In this document: positions 12,840-23,935 of the stretch, one piece after another
Position numbering within the stretch: the first letter of the stretch is position 1
Layout: each line of letters begins with the position of its first letter
Assembly (NCBI GenBank): GCA_949987565.1
Contig: OX465110.1
Span: 1,274,233 to 1,338,232 of the forward strand
Length of the DNA: 64,000 nucleotides
Direction: 5' to 3'
DNA from: Luidia sarsii
Lineage: Eukaryota > Echinodermata > Asteroidea > Paxillosida > Luidiidae
Position numbers and translations under genes: made by a program
Notes under the pieces: model-generated
What the model was told of the DNA's origin: nothing
Seen by the model: only the letters and a program-made list of their open reading frames with translations
Databases searched by the model: none

Positions 12840-13035
12840 GCTTTCTTTCAACAAGCACCAATTCCTTTTTTCTCTAGCTGTCTCTCTCAACCTTCTCTTC
12901 TCTCTCTCTGTCTGTCTGACTCTCTCTGTGTCTCTGTCTGTCTGTCTATCTGTCTCTGCCTGTCTCTCTCTCCCATTCTCTAACTATCTTCCTCCCTCCC
13001 TCTTCACCTCTCCCACTTTCTTTCTCTCTCCCTCC

Positions 13036-13092
<57 letters not shown>
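12840..13092. repeat. CT-rich microsatellite
   Basis: A polypyrimidine tract ending in an almost pure (TC)n run at 13038-13092. It directly abuts the first copy of the GTCAAACTGTGG motif array; the mirror-image array at 19.4 kb also borders a pure (TC)n run. Confidence 0.9.
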
Positions 13093-13095
<3 letters not shown>

Positions 13096-14317
13096 CTCAG
13101 AGTCAAGCTGTGGCTCGCTGAGCAAGGAGAACTTTTTTTTCTTAATTTGTCAAACTGTTTATTCATTGACTTGCATCAGTCCTTACACTGTCAACCTTTT
13201 TTGGCACGTCACACGATGTTTTTCGCGGATGTAAACAACCGTTCGGAAATAATTATTGGCAATCATCTTGAGATCTTGGATTCTTAGAATGTCAGCAAGA
13301 GTTTGAGAAAGAAGTGTAACATAAAATAGGCCCCTGAAATACTTCTGAGGACCGTAAAATGCAGATCGACTGAGCGATGGTTAGTATACAGTTGTAACGT
13401 TGCCTGCATGGCGAAACACCTGTCACAGCGCAACGCGCCATAGGCCGTGCTATTCAACAGTTTGACAGAGAGTAACTTGAGCATTCGCGTTTGCTCATTT
13501 ACGTTAACCCTTCTAAAATCAAATTGAAATCGTTTCAGAAGCTGAAATTTTGGAACGAGAGGAGAATGACATATTCCTCCTCATTCTCCTCATCGGAGAG
13601 TGAAAATTCGACTGTGAACATACCTCAAGTGGCTTAAAAACATCCATGAGGGTCCCATGTACCCCAGGCAGTGTTTTGGTCGCGGAGATGATGACTTCAA
13701 GACCGATTTGGTTAAAATACGAAAACATTTTTTTCGAGAGGAAAACAACCTGTAATCTTACAAGTAGCACATGGATCACATAGAATAAGTATTCCTCTTT
13801 GGAATAAAAAAAGAATTACAGTTATAGACCAATTCTTCTAGGAAATATGGCTAATTTCCATAGCACAAAAAAAGGCTCAAAAGTTTGTCAAAAGTTTGTC
13901 AAACTGTGGCTCGCCAACCATATTTTCCTCGATAACTCTTTTGATTCTATTCCCCTGGAGCATGTAAGACTTACACAAACTCAAAATTAGCAATGATATC
14001 GTCTGTGTGAAAATCATATTTCTAGCCCTTTTCCTGATTTTTCTACGAGCTAAAAACATCCCGAAATTTGTCAAACTGTGGTGAGCATTGGATTTTCAGA
14101 TGTAAATTTTGGCGACTTGTGTCATATTTCGGAAACTTTTTTGCGGTGAATATAGTCATTGTCCACTGCGCTACAATATTCTGTAAAAAAATTGTGATAA
14201 TTCCTAGTGGAACATAGTGAGGGAGAAAGTGAGTTTTCAAGACGTTTCTGCTCAATTTCCTTATTTGACCACGAGAGGGCGCTTTATTTTGTCAAACTGT
14301 GGCTAGCGAATGCCCAC
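13093..14317. repeat. Left array of dispersed GTCAAACTGTGG motif
   Basis: The motif TTTGTCAAACTGTGGCTCGC and variants occur at about 13101-13124, 13146-13158, 13452-13485 (inverted), 13883-13912, 14064-14091 and 14287-14317. Several copies are followed by a GAGCATT-type or GCGAATGC-type block. The first copy is itself bounded by TTGCTCAG and CTGAGCAA. Most copies point rightward, whereas most copies at 19.0-19.4 kb point the opposite way. This resembles the subterminal transposase-binding arrays of DNA transposons. No known family was matched. Confidence 0.6.
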
Positions 14318-14711
14318 CTCTTCCAATCACTATTTCATCGAGGATAAGTCGCCTTAAGAGCATTCATTTTCAAGATGAAGTCTTTCCTATGTTAGCATTC
14401 AATGATCTGAGTTTAAAAATTATATTTACAGGGTCAATTTAATCACCTTGTTACAGTTTTCAGACGGTTCATTATAAAACACCAATCATCTACACGGTAG
14501 GCTTATGTACATGTACATGTGTACATAACACATGTACATGTACAATACATGCACTCTATAGTCTGTATACAATGTACTGGGGCCTATGTAGGCCGTCGGC
14601 TGACCAGCAACATCGTTCACTTCTGACTTTAATTTGTAAGGCAACCTGATGGTTTGGAAGATAGACAGATTTGACCATACTGAACATATCCTTATGGAGC
14701 CCCTGATGTTT

Positions 14712-15268
14712 TTATTTTGTTCCCTCGAATTATTATTTTGTTCCCTCGGAATCATTTTGTTCCCTCGGAATCATTTTGTTCCCTCGGAATCATTTTGTTC
14801 CCTCGGAATCATTTTGTTCCCTCGGAATCATTTCGTTCCCTTGGAATCATTTCGTTCCCTCGGAATCATTTCGTTCCCTCGGGAATCATTTCGTTCCCTC
14901 GGGAATCATTTCGTTCCCTCGGAATCATTTCGTTCCCTCGGAATCATTTCGTTCCCTCGGAATCATTTCGTTCCCTCGGAATCATTTCGTTCCCTCGGAA
15001 TCATTTTGTTCCCTCGAAATCATTTCATTCCCTCGAAATCATTCCGTTCCCTCGAAATCATTCCGTTCCCTCGAAATCATTCCGTTCCCTCGAAATCATT
15101 CCGTTCCCTCGAAATCATTCCGTTCCCTCGAAATCATTCCGTTCCCTCGAAGTCATTCCGTTCCATTGAAATCATTCCGTTCCATCGAAATCATTCCGTT
15201 CCATCGAAATCATTCCGTTCCATCGAAATCATTCCGTTCCCTCAAAATCATTCCGTTCCATCATAATT
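14712..15268. repeat. 19-bp minisatellite with a left-to-right variant gradient
   Basis: About 29 copies of a unit like TCATTCCGTTCCCTCGAAA. Variants are sorted by position: TTTTGTTCCCTCGG on the left, TTTCGTTCCCTCGG in the middle, TTCCGTTCCCTCGA on the right and TTCCGTTCCATCGA at the far right. Two units carry an extra G at about 14880 and 14900. All three forward frames are open, up to 205 codons, because the unit lacks stops. I reject this as a gene. Confidence 0.92.
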
Positions 15269-15559
15269 TGAGGGAACGAAAAAAAAAAAAATGTGTCTGT
15301 TCCCTTAGGCCGGGGCTCCCATATATCCTATGAGTCCACCAATGCAAAAGTCGCATTCTTCCGAGAAAGCCATTCCAAATTGAGCATTTCGGACATAGAT
15401 CATAGATTAAAGTGTTCTTATTATCAGGTTTCAGCCACCCGGAAAAACATAAAAGAAAACATAACGCGAATCACAACCTCATACCCTGTGACAAAACTGA
15501 GCGGGAATCTCCGTCACTGCATAAAATGCGTACGAGGTTGATGTTACTCGGGTGTTAAC

Positions 15560-15691
15560 ATGGCGGCGCCCATGTCGCGATGTGTGTGTCAATATCACGG
15601 GGTCAGAAAAGGGCGAAATAATCTACTTTTCACGTGCCAGATGGTAGACATTTGTCACATGCTTCCACACATGAATGGGAGAATGGATTGA
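15560..15691 (+). CDS. Possible short first exon or small ORF (very tentative)
   Basis: An ATG in good context (AACATGGCGGCG) opens a 43-codon frame beginning MAAPMSRCVCQYHGVRKG and ending at TGA. It follows a GC- and CpG-richer stretch (15440-15600) that could be a promoter. It might be the 5' end of the plus-strand transcript whose last exons lie at 17056-17848, but I cannot identify a splice join. It could equally be chance; I recognise no family. Confidence 0.12.
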   Translation: MAAPMSRCVCQYHGVRKGRNNLLFTCQMVDICHMLPHMNGRMD

Positions 15692-15754
15692 AGTACGCAG
15701 CAAGACAAAAAATAATCGTAGTAGCTGAGAATGGGAGATAAATTCTTCTCTGAC

Positions 15755-15925
15755 TCTAGACTAGTAGAGTTGCTGTAGTTCGAGCAACTTGGCCTTACAA
15801 TCGCCCTTTTTTAAACAAATGGAGGGGTCGGGGCTTTTTGGAGGTAGTTCGGGCCGACCTCCTCCAATTTGTTTGAAAAAGGGCGATTGTAAGGTCCAAG
15901 TTACTCGGACTAGAGCTAGTCTAGA
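15755..15925. repeat. Imperfect ~65-70-bp inverted repeat
   Basis: The left arm (15755-15825) and right arm (15861-15925) share TCTAGACTAG, CAACTTGG and CCTTACAATCGCCCTTTTT in inverted order, with a ~35-bp loop. It is probably a MITE or foldback insertion. Confidence 0.75.
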
Positions 15926-17055
15926 CGTCATTTACTTAGACTACACATGTAGATAGTACTAAGTAGAGTTGAAAAACTGCAGGACTGCCCAACGCAATGG
16001 GACAATGCCAATGCCAATAGGAGATTGTAATAATAAATTTCACAATAATAATTAGTACACGTATAAATCTCCTTGGGCTTGGAAGTTCTGCTGAGTGAAC
16101 TATTCTTCCAAATCTATGCACCATATGCCGCCAGTCCAAATGGATGAGAGACAAAGCATCTTGCAGTCCCAAGCTAAAAAAGCATCGAGTATGAAGCAGG
16201 TAAGAAACCTTTTGCTTTGTGAAGAGATACATAGATAAATAATATTGTAAAATCCAACCCCTTTACCCAGTAACTTACCTTTCTGGATCCTTTAAAATCC
16301 TCAAATTTTTAGCACCTGAAAAATACTGCCTCAATCCTCCAAAATCTTACAAAATGGTTTTAAAGCAAAGAGGAGAGGCTTGTTTTCCTGAACAGTTTAC
16401 CATAATTACTGTATCTGTAAGACCACCACGCAGTTCTACTTCTAGTATAATGTTAACCATAATCCTCCAAAATTCTTTTTCAAATCAGGCTCGAAAAAAA
16501 ATCCTTTGCCGTTCATCTTCCTGTCCTCCAAACTGCACAGAGTTTTTTTTGTAAAGAAATCAGTGTCCAATTTCCAACAATTTTGACCAACGAATTAATG
16601 TTAAATTGTCACTAATAAAATTCGCAAACCAATTTTGTGCAGAATTGGAAAAGGTTTTAGCACTATTTCTGTATTTCATCATTTACAAAGTATATTAGTA
16701 GTGAAGCACGATTTAAGCTGACAAAAACTTCACCGGCTGAAACAAGGCCAAACAACCATTTTGTAATAATGGTTAGGACTCTTACCTGTAGTTGTTAAAT
16801 ATAATAAAATTGTGCGTGGTACATCCATTGGATTAATCAGATCATCCTCCTCCCATAATTTACAGTTTGTAAAAACGAGTTTAGAACAATCTTGAAAAAG
16901 AAGAGTTTCATGAAATCAGACCCGGGAATGTTAGGATTGATAATGTATTCATGCATCTTTTCAGTGATTGCAATAATTAATTTCTGTTTTATCTCTGCTT
17001 CAGTGCAGTTCTCAATTTAATTGAGTCTGATTCATTGGTTTTGATGTTATTGCAG

Positions 17056-17848
17056 GTGGGCTGTTGAGAAAAGTCGGTGAAACCCTTGGTGATGAGAGGA
17101 TCGTGAAGAACATCAGAGACAAGGATATGGTGGCAACAGAAATGCACCACCATAGGTCATGCCACAAGCAATACATAAATGTAAGTGTCATGAACTAATC
17201 AAGTGTTATCCTTTTCCATCAAGGGAACAGGACTCAGTACTCCTATAGATATGGATGTACTCCACATACCGCTGGGCAATCAATAATTGTTTTTGTAATG
17301 ATTTGTAATGAGTAATAATATAAACTGACAAATTGTCAAAGAAAATATTGACTGGACCAGGACTTGAACCCGGGACCTCTGGATTAACGTAATCCAGTCA
17401 AAGTTTTCTCTGCTAAATTTTCAATTTGTTCAAAAGTTCCCAGTCAGTTTTTCATTTGTTTGTTTGAGTAATATAATAAACAATGTTGCAAACTCCTTAA
17501 TGACTAAAATGTAAATTGAGAATTCATGTAATTGTTTAGAGGGTCTGACATTTTGTTCCTAGCAGGACCTTTCTCAAAGGCAGATAAAGACAACTGAGAT
17601 AGGTCCTGCTAGGATCAACATGTCAGACCCTCTAAATTTTCGAGATTATTACTATTGTTATTTTGTTTTTCGAGGAGCAAAATTTCATTCATTTGTGTTT
17701 TGTATGGTTGTTTCAGGCGCTGTACACCAAGATGGAACCACTTCTGCCACCTCCAGGACAGCTGCATCATGTGCCAATGTATACAACCCATCTTGTTAGA
17801 AGCACATTCAGGGTTCAATTAAATTCAGAAAGGAGGTCCTTAGAATGA
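17056..17848 (+). CDS. Last two exons of an unrecognised gene with a Cys/His module
   Basis: Exon 17056-17180 follows TTATTGCAG and ends before GTAAGTG. Its open frame (from 17058) gives 41 residues ending DKDMVATEMHHHRSCHKQYI. Exon 17717-17848 follows TTGTTTCAG. It continues in phase 0 with ALYTKMEPLLPPPGQ and ends at TGA, 17846-17848; AATAAA lies at 17897-17902. The block with an acidic/basic lead, H-H-H-x2-C-H and a trailing Tyr resembles a putative zinc-binding segment (pattern like AAE-x-HYHRSCY) that I recall from expanded, uncharacterised protein families in cnidarians, echinoderms and fishes, often repeat-associated. Upstream exons were not found. The intron holds SINE and foldback insertions. 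The locus lies between the two inverted GTCAAACTGTGG arrays, so it may belong to a mobile element. The splice sites and phase are good; the function is unknown. Confidence 0.5.
17330..17470. mobile_element. tRNA-SINE inverted pair
   Basis: An antisense SINE fragment (GACTTGAACCCGGGACCTCT, the reversed B box) is followed at once by sense SINE body (CAAAGTTTTCTCTGC, then GTTCAAAAGTTCCCAGTCAG), so it folds back on itself. The tRNA A-box half is missing. Confidence 0.65.
17484..17645. mobile_element. Foldback-family copy in the intron of the 17-kb gene
   Basis: The flank TTGCAAACTCCTTAATGACT leads to GAGGGTCTGACATTTTGTTC, then CCTAGCAGGACCTTTCTCAA, with a return arm AGGTCCTGCTAGGATCAACA. The arms are about 45 bp and diverged. 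Confidence 0.75.
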
Positions 17849-17999
17849 CCAAACTTTAGCACCTACTGTTACAAACCTTTAGAGACAAGTTGGGATAATA
17901 AAAGTCAAGTTGGGATAATAGGTTCAACTGAAAAAAATACTAGTCATTGGCCCCTCCTCATGCATAAAAAGTGGCAGGCATTGTTTCGAAAGAAGCCCA

Positions 18000-19040
18000 C
18001 TGTGGTATTCTAAATCATCACACCTTTTCCAAATTTTCGACCAATGCTCTTTGGTTAAGGTCACAGAGTGCTGATGGGCAGATTGAAAATGATTAAGTGC
18101 TTGAAGTCAAAGATTACTTTTGCTTAGCTTTTTGAGATTTACATACAACTCAAGTAGTGTGTAGTTATGTGATCAGCTCTTGTGCAAACAAATTAAACAA
18201 AAGAAATGCTAGGTTTTTCAGCAACCTTATCTTGTCACATAAAATGAACATGATTTAGGTGGTTGATACAATTTGATGTGGCTGGTACAATTCCGTGAGA
18301 GCTTTGTACAATGTTTAATGCAATCCCCTTTATTTATGTTCTTCAGTCTGTGCAATTGTACTCACCAAGTGTATGTATTTAAATATCTCTAGCAATCATT
18401 TGTTATGGAAGTTTTAGATGCACAGCATTCACCTTTTAATTTGTTTGTTTAATTCTGAAACAGTCCCATTTTGCTCCTAAAACAAAGCAGAAGCCAAAAA
18501 CTTGTATTTTTTTCCTGTCAAAACGTAAATGGTAAAAAGATAAACATTGAATGTTAAAATGACCATTTGATTATGAGTACATCAGCAGAAACCTGTAACA
18601 TTAAAGTAACATTACAACACATGGTAATGTATTGTAAATACATGAATATTTGTCATGACTCCTTTATTAGCCCCATTAACTTAGTAAAGGAATAGAATGT
18701 GAATGCACATTTAAGTCTGTAGGGTCAAAGCATCAAATTTTCGCACTTGAGGACAATTATCTGGATTCAGCACCCTCAAATTAACTTATATGAACTGTCA
18801 TAAGATGCCTAAAAGTTCAGCTGAAATGAATTTTCAGGCCTCCTGATTGTCAGCTGTTGGCCTATAAATAATATAGCTATAATATGCAGAAAAGGGGCAT
18901 TTTAAATTGGGAAATAAAATAAGGAAATGGTAGTCTATCAGATAAGTGCATGAATAATTATAATCATGCTCAAAAGTTTCCCAAAAAAGAGACATGATTG
19001 TAGGCACGAGCTTAAGAAGATTGCTCTCCAAAAAAATTGA
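18000..19040. other. AT-rich DNA, nothing recognised
   Basis: AT-rich unique sequence, possibly the 3' UTR of, or sequence downstream from, the 17-kb gene. There is no motif or repeat I can name. Confidence 0.4.
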
Positions 19041-19044
19041 ACTG

Positions 19045-19400
19045 AATGCTCAACCACAGTTTGACAAAGTCTCAATTTTTTTGCAAAAAAGAAAATTGAA
19101 GGAAGGAGGTTATTTTTTTGCTTGGCATTAATGGTAAAAATGCAACAAAACAATTGGAACAGAAATTGCAACGATTTATTGCTCAGAAAAAGCATTACAG
19201 AGTGTTAAATATGATAAGAAATTTTAATGATCTTGAACGAACATTGACGCAAATGCTCAATCAACAGTTTGAGTAAAGCCACAGCTTGAAAAAATCAACA
19301 GTTTGACAAGCCACGGATGCTCAAACAACAGTTTGACAAAATTGCGTGCAAAATGCCCATATGCATTTGTCAAACTGTGGCTTTTGGGGGAATGCTCAAC
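19045..19400. repeat. Right array of the GTCAAACTGTGG motif, mostly inverted
   Basis: Reversed motifs (CCACAGTTTGACAAAG or CAACAGTTTGACAA) lie near 19055, 19262, 19297 and 19327. One forward copy lies at 19367-19382 (TTTGTCAAACTGTGGC). AATGCTCAA blocks accompany them, matching the GAGCATT blocks of the left array. A pure (TC)n run begins at 19448. Confidence 0.65.
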
Positions 19401-19443
19401 GCTCACCTAACAATTCATTTGACTAAAAAACATAACATGTGCA

Positions 19444-19447
<4 letters not shown>

Positions 19448-19505
<58 letters not shown>
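19448..19505. repeat. (TC)n dinucleotide run
   Basis: Nearly pure TC repeat of ~57 bp bordering the right GTCAAACTGTGG array. Confidence 0.95.
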
Positions 19506-19507
<2 letters not shown>

Positions 19508-20021
19508 ACCCTCCCTCTCACTCCACCTCTCTCTCCCTCAGTTTGTGAAACATGAAAATAAAAGGGAACCTGAAAATTGTACTTTAGGCGCCAACCTTGC
19601 AATACATGTTGATCTTTTATATGTTAGAGGTCAGAAAGCAGTTTGTGACATTTTTGGCTTTTCCGCAGCGAAACATTGTTGCTAAAAAAAACCTACTTTT
19701 TGTTGTAATGTACAGTACATTACTGTTTTGTTGTACATGTACATGTATTATTAAGTAAAAAAAAGAGAGGAATATACAACGGAGAACAAGTAAGCACAGA
19801 GATGGTTGACTGCGGGGCAAATGGTTTCATTTCATGAATTCACAATCGAGAGACGGGCTCCAACTGTACATTAAGTGCCGCTGCAAAAGGGCTTCGAGTA
19901 CCATCGCGAAAGGCCACCGCGGTACATGTACATGAACATACATACATACATACATGCATGCATTCAATTTCAAAGTCTACTTGACGGCTGTCTATCGGGC
20001 GAACAGACATTGAGAGACCAG

Positions 20022-20490
20022 GGGTGGATTTCACAAAGCCTAACGATGTATTGCAACTCACCCTACACACATGTACGATGGATAACCCATCGTTAGTAGT
20101 GATACGCCATATGGTTTCTGTGCATCGCTCATTGTCTTGCAATTGATCGTACTGTAAGTTACGATGACTTTGGTGAAATCCACTGAATTTAATCAAACCT
20201 TAAGATGCATCCTAACTCAACTTATCTAGATAACCCATCGTTAGTTGTTATACACCATATGGTTTCTGTGCATCGCTCATCATCCTGCGACTGATCGTAA
20301 GTTAAGATGGGTTTGGTGAAATCAACTGCAAGAGTGGATTTCACAAAGCCTTACGAAGCATTGCAACTCAACCTACAATGGATAACCCATCGTTTATTGT
20401 GATACAGTATTACAGTACGGTTTTCCAGTGCTTCGCTCATCATCTTGCGACTGATCGTAAGTCACAGCGGGTCTGATGAAACCAAGTGCG
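20022..20490. mobile_element. Tandem trimer of a ~155-bp palindromic MITE
   Basis: Three consecutive units (20022-20184, 20185-20329, 20331-20490) start with GTGGATTTCACAAAGCC (the middle unit is degenerate at its start) and end with a TTTGGTGAAATC-type inverse. Shared interior blocks are GATAACCCATCGTT and CATCGCTCATC, then GATCGTAAGTTA. A fourth, solitary member lies at 21915-22063. Short TIRs, no coding capacity and small size indicate a MITE. Tandem trimers of MITEs are less common. Confidence 0.75.
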
Positions 20491-21675
20491 GGGCACCAGT
20501 CTCCTGGTCTCCATGCCTCCGGTCAGTCAACATACAGCTTTTACCAGCAAGCTCATGTTCTCCTCCTCCACACTGATGCTTGTTATGAAAGAGGCCAATC
20601 ACATTGAAAGACTTGTTTACCATTGAAATCGGGCACATTCTACGTTCACATCTTGAACTTTCGCCGAAATTATTGGAGAGGGAGGTGATTGAGGGAAGGG
20701 GGTGGTTGGGATTTGACTGTGACCTTATCACATGCTGAATTAAAAAATTCTCGTTCTGAAAAATCAATAGGCCCTACAGTGTGTACTTTCCTTTGAGAAA
20801 TGTCAAACTCATTACTCCATGAGTTGCAAGCCTCGTGCTTAAGGTTTTTGTTTACTAGCCTACATGTACCAGGCTAGTAAATTGAGTTTTTTGCTAGCCC
20901 GAAGCAAGTTTTACTAGCCCTGTATAATTAATATTAAATTTAACACAAGGTTATGCACAGGTACTAATAAACAAGGTGCATTTATTTTAATAAATTGTTT
21001 TCACGGTTTTTCATTCCAAATAAACAAATTAAAATCTCAACAAAATCTTCAGGGCCTGATGTTCTGGTCCAAGCACGACCTTTCTCAAAGGCGGAATGAC
21101 AAACATCATTGTGTCAGGAAGCAATTGGTAACAAATTTGTGTCCCATTTCATGACATTTTAAACAAGCGGGAAAAAAAGAACAGCAGTGCTCCTGCGCTG
21201 ATATCAGAGGAGACTTCGACTTCATAAGGAGCAATACAGATAGATGAAGGTGCCTCTTATTTCTCTGAACGTTTTCAGCCGTACATAAAGCGTCAAATTA
21301 TGGGTGCGGCATTGCAAAATTGCCCATGGCAACTGCTTAGGTATTCTAAGTAAAAGTGCAGATGGTGCCCAGTGCCAATAAATTGGGTTTAATAAGCACA
21401 AGTTCCACCCCAGGTGATGCCTACCATGTCTCCAATCAAATCTTACGAACAAATGTTGGCGGGAACAACTGGGAATAACAACCGGTAAACATGCCCGTGT
21501 GTGGACCTGAAGGAGTGTGGCGCTGGTACTTGGCAGGCTGCTGACTACAGCACAGCCTTGCAGATCAGAAATCTTGTGATCTTATTCAGAGGGATAATAA
21601 ATTGTACCTGGATCAATTTCTAAAATTGTGATTGAAAACAAAAATCTAGTGCAGGAAATAACTTCTTACACGTGT

Positions 21676-21764
21676 CAAAATTTAGTGGGCCTGACGTTTC
21701 GATCCTAGCAGGACCTTTCTCAAAGGTCCTGCTAGGATCGAAACGTCAGGCCCACTAAATTTTG
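21676..21764. mobile_element. Foldback-family copy with perfect 40-bp arms
   Basis: Arms 21676-21715 and 21725-21764 are perfect reverse complements around the 9-nt loop TTTCTCAAA. The arms contain GGGCCTGACGTTTCGATCCT. To the right is the family flank (GTCAGTAAGCAGTTTGCAAC, 21788-21807). This is the cleanest, probably youngest, copy and defines the family consensus. Confidence 0.9.
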
Positions 21765-21914
21765 AGATTTGCATTTTGGTAATTTTAGTCAGTAAGCAGT
21801 TTGCAACATTTTTGTATATCACTTACAGTGTACGTATGTCAAGATGGATTTTGGAAATTTACGGACATCGAGACGGGAAATTTGAATTAATCTAAAAAAT
21901 ATACAATGACTTTG

Positions 21915-22063
21915 TATGGATTTCATGAAGCCTTATGAAGCCAATGGATATCGGATATTGGATAACCAATCATGTAAGTTGTGTTAGGCTGAATGGTTTC
22001 TGTGCATCGCTTATCGTCTTGCGAAAGATCGTAAGTAACGACGAGTTTAGTGAAATCGACCCC
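21915..22063. mobile_element. Solitary copy of the GATTTCAC MITE
   Basis: Starts ATGGATTTCATGAAGCC and ends TTTAGTGAAATCGAC. Interior blocks (GGATAACCAATC; GCATCGCTTATCGTCTTGCG; GATCGTAAGTAACGA) match the 20-kb trimer. Confidence 0.7.
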
Positions 22064-22522
22064 TGATGTTTTAGAGACTAGTGTGAAGGAGGATCTTTCT
22101 CATTTAGTCCAATGGAAACGCGCCGCTCGGTAAAATACGACTCAATTTTTTTTTTAACTCACATCCGGTTTGATATCAGCCTGTGTAGTGCCAGTGAGTG
22201 CCACGTCAACAAGCTCTGCATAGTTTCTGTATGCACGGCACGCGCTGTGATCAAACTCCTTCGTGATGGCAGGCGGATGTGGTGTTTATTTCACTGGATA
22301 TATTCAGGCCACACCATATTGCCAGCTCAGTTACTTCACCACCGTTCTCTCGGTTAAATTTCCCGACTCAAGAAGTCCAAGTGGGTTCGGCGGTAGGATT
22401 TAACCTGCTTGCCTTTGAAATCTAACCATCATCTTGGTTAAATTTTTTCAGTTTTTAAGTCCAGTGAAAATTATGCTTTACTGTACGTGTATATCACTCA
22501 CACTGGCATGAATGTATGCATA

Positions 22523-22703
22523 GAGTGGAACGTCGCTTTAATGAACGCCGATATACCGAACATTCAGCTATAACGAACATGCCCTTTGGCTCCCAATTTT
22601 TGTGTACAAAATATGTGGCCACAACCGCTGTAAGAACAACCGCTACATCGAACGATTTTCATGGATCCCAGGATGTTTGTGTATGTGTAGCGACATTCCA
22701 CTG
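22523..22703. mobile_element. Tc1/mariner-pogo-type MITE with TA duplication
   Basis: The left end reads GAGTGGAACGTCGCTT; the right end, read inward, is CAGTGGAATGTCGCTAC. Both are flanked by TA (22521-22522 and 22704-22705). The 181-bp body has no ORF. The CAGTGGAA-type terminus with TA target duplication is typical of pogo/Tigger-derived MITEs (family knowledge; not searched). Confidence 0.75.
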
Positions 22704-22705
22704 TA

Positions 22706-23935
22706 CATGTTTACAGTACATACTTTGGCCCGCAGTCTGACACACACTGTGAAGCAAGGTTTGCTCTAGCCAATGTTCCGTGCTTACTAAGCATGACATG
22801 ATAGTCACCAGCTTTGTAGGACCAAGGCAGGACGGCACACAGTCACTGTCTGACCCCGCCCTGCCAGGTCAAAAGCCTGCCACACCCCCCACCCCCTTCC
22901 TTAATCGGCTTGACTGGAGTGCACTAATGAGCTCTGGGTCTCTCTCTCTCTCTCTCCCCTCGCTCACTATCAACTCGGTCAACTGGATAACTGACCTGGA
23001 CGGCTGGGCCACAACTGAACTCACTCCACCGGAATACAAATGGTGATGGTCACATGAGAACATCATCATCTTGTCTTATCATTTGGGCACGGAGGACTTT
23101 GATTTTACACAGGATGTGATTTTTCTTAGGAAATGAGCATGAACATGAAACTGAAAGACATCTACAAAACATGTATGTTGAACAAAAAGTGGTGCAGGAT
23201 TTTGTAAGGATGGTTTTCTTTTAAAAGGCAAACAAAACTTGACTCTTTGGATAGGCCACCATCTACATGTATGTAATGTAAGGGCTGGATAGCTCAGGTG
23301 GAAAGGGCACTGTTACATACATTGTATGTTAAACATATGATTCCCATATGATTTGTAATCCTAACCCTAATCATTTTTGTGATCCTGATTTTTTTTTTCA
23401 AAATGTAAAAAAAAATCTTTTTAACAAGAGATACAGAAATTTATGGAGGCAAACATAATGACTGGACAGGGACAGACATTCAGATAACATGTTGGCATGG
23501 AAATCCTAAGTGTTGTTTTTGTTTTATTTTTAGCTCCGCTTGACAGCTTGTGGCCTTTTTGAATTTTCACTCACCGGCTGAGTCATAAATGCTCCGAGGG
23601 GGTCGTAAAAAAAGTCAAAACTTGGAACACTTGTGTCAGGCTGTCTGTCTGTTTAGCAAGGCCAGACTCTGTCAGTTTTAGTCAAGGGCTTATCGGAGTG
23701 GATTCCTGGGCCGTAAATCAGGTCAGTGCAACCCCTGTCCCTGTACTGTAAAACTCTCTTTGTGATGACAGTCCATGGAGGAGAGGACACATTCTCTCTA
23801 CTCTTCCTTTGGGCCAGTAAGGAGGGGGTTTCTGTGAGCTGAAGGGACCAGAGGCAAGGGTCAAGCAGCATCTGCTGCTGGATCCATGGTTGGGCACTTC
23901 TTGGTAGAAGGCTCATGATGACACCAAATAATGAT
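22706..23935. other. No recognised gene; isolated tRNA-like SINE head
   Basis: 23282-23316 matches the sense 5' end of the tRNA SINE (GGGCTGGATAGCTCAGGTGG, containing the A box) without its 3' body. I recognise nothing else. Confidence 0.4.

Noticed and set aside
14649..15266. 205-codon plus-strand frame with a repeated FPRNHFVPSESFRSLG pattern
   Set aside because: Produced by a 19-bp minisatellite that lacks stops in all three forward frames; three overlapping frames encode the same pattern.
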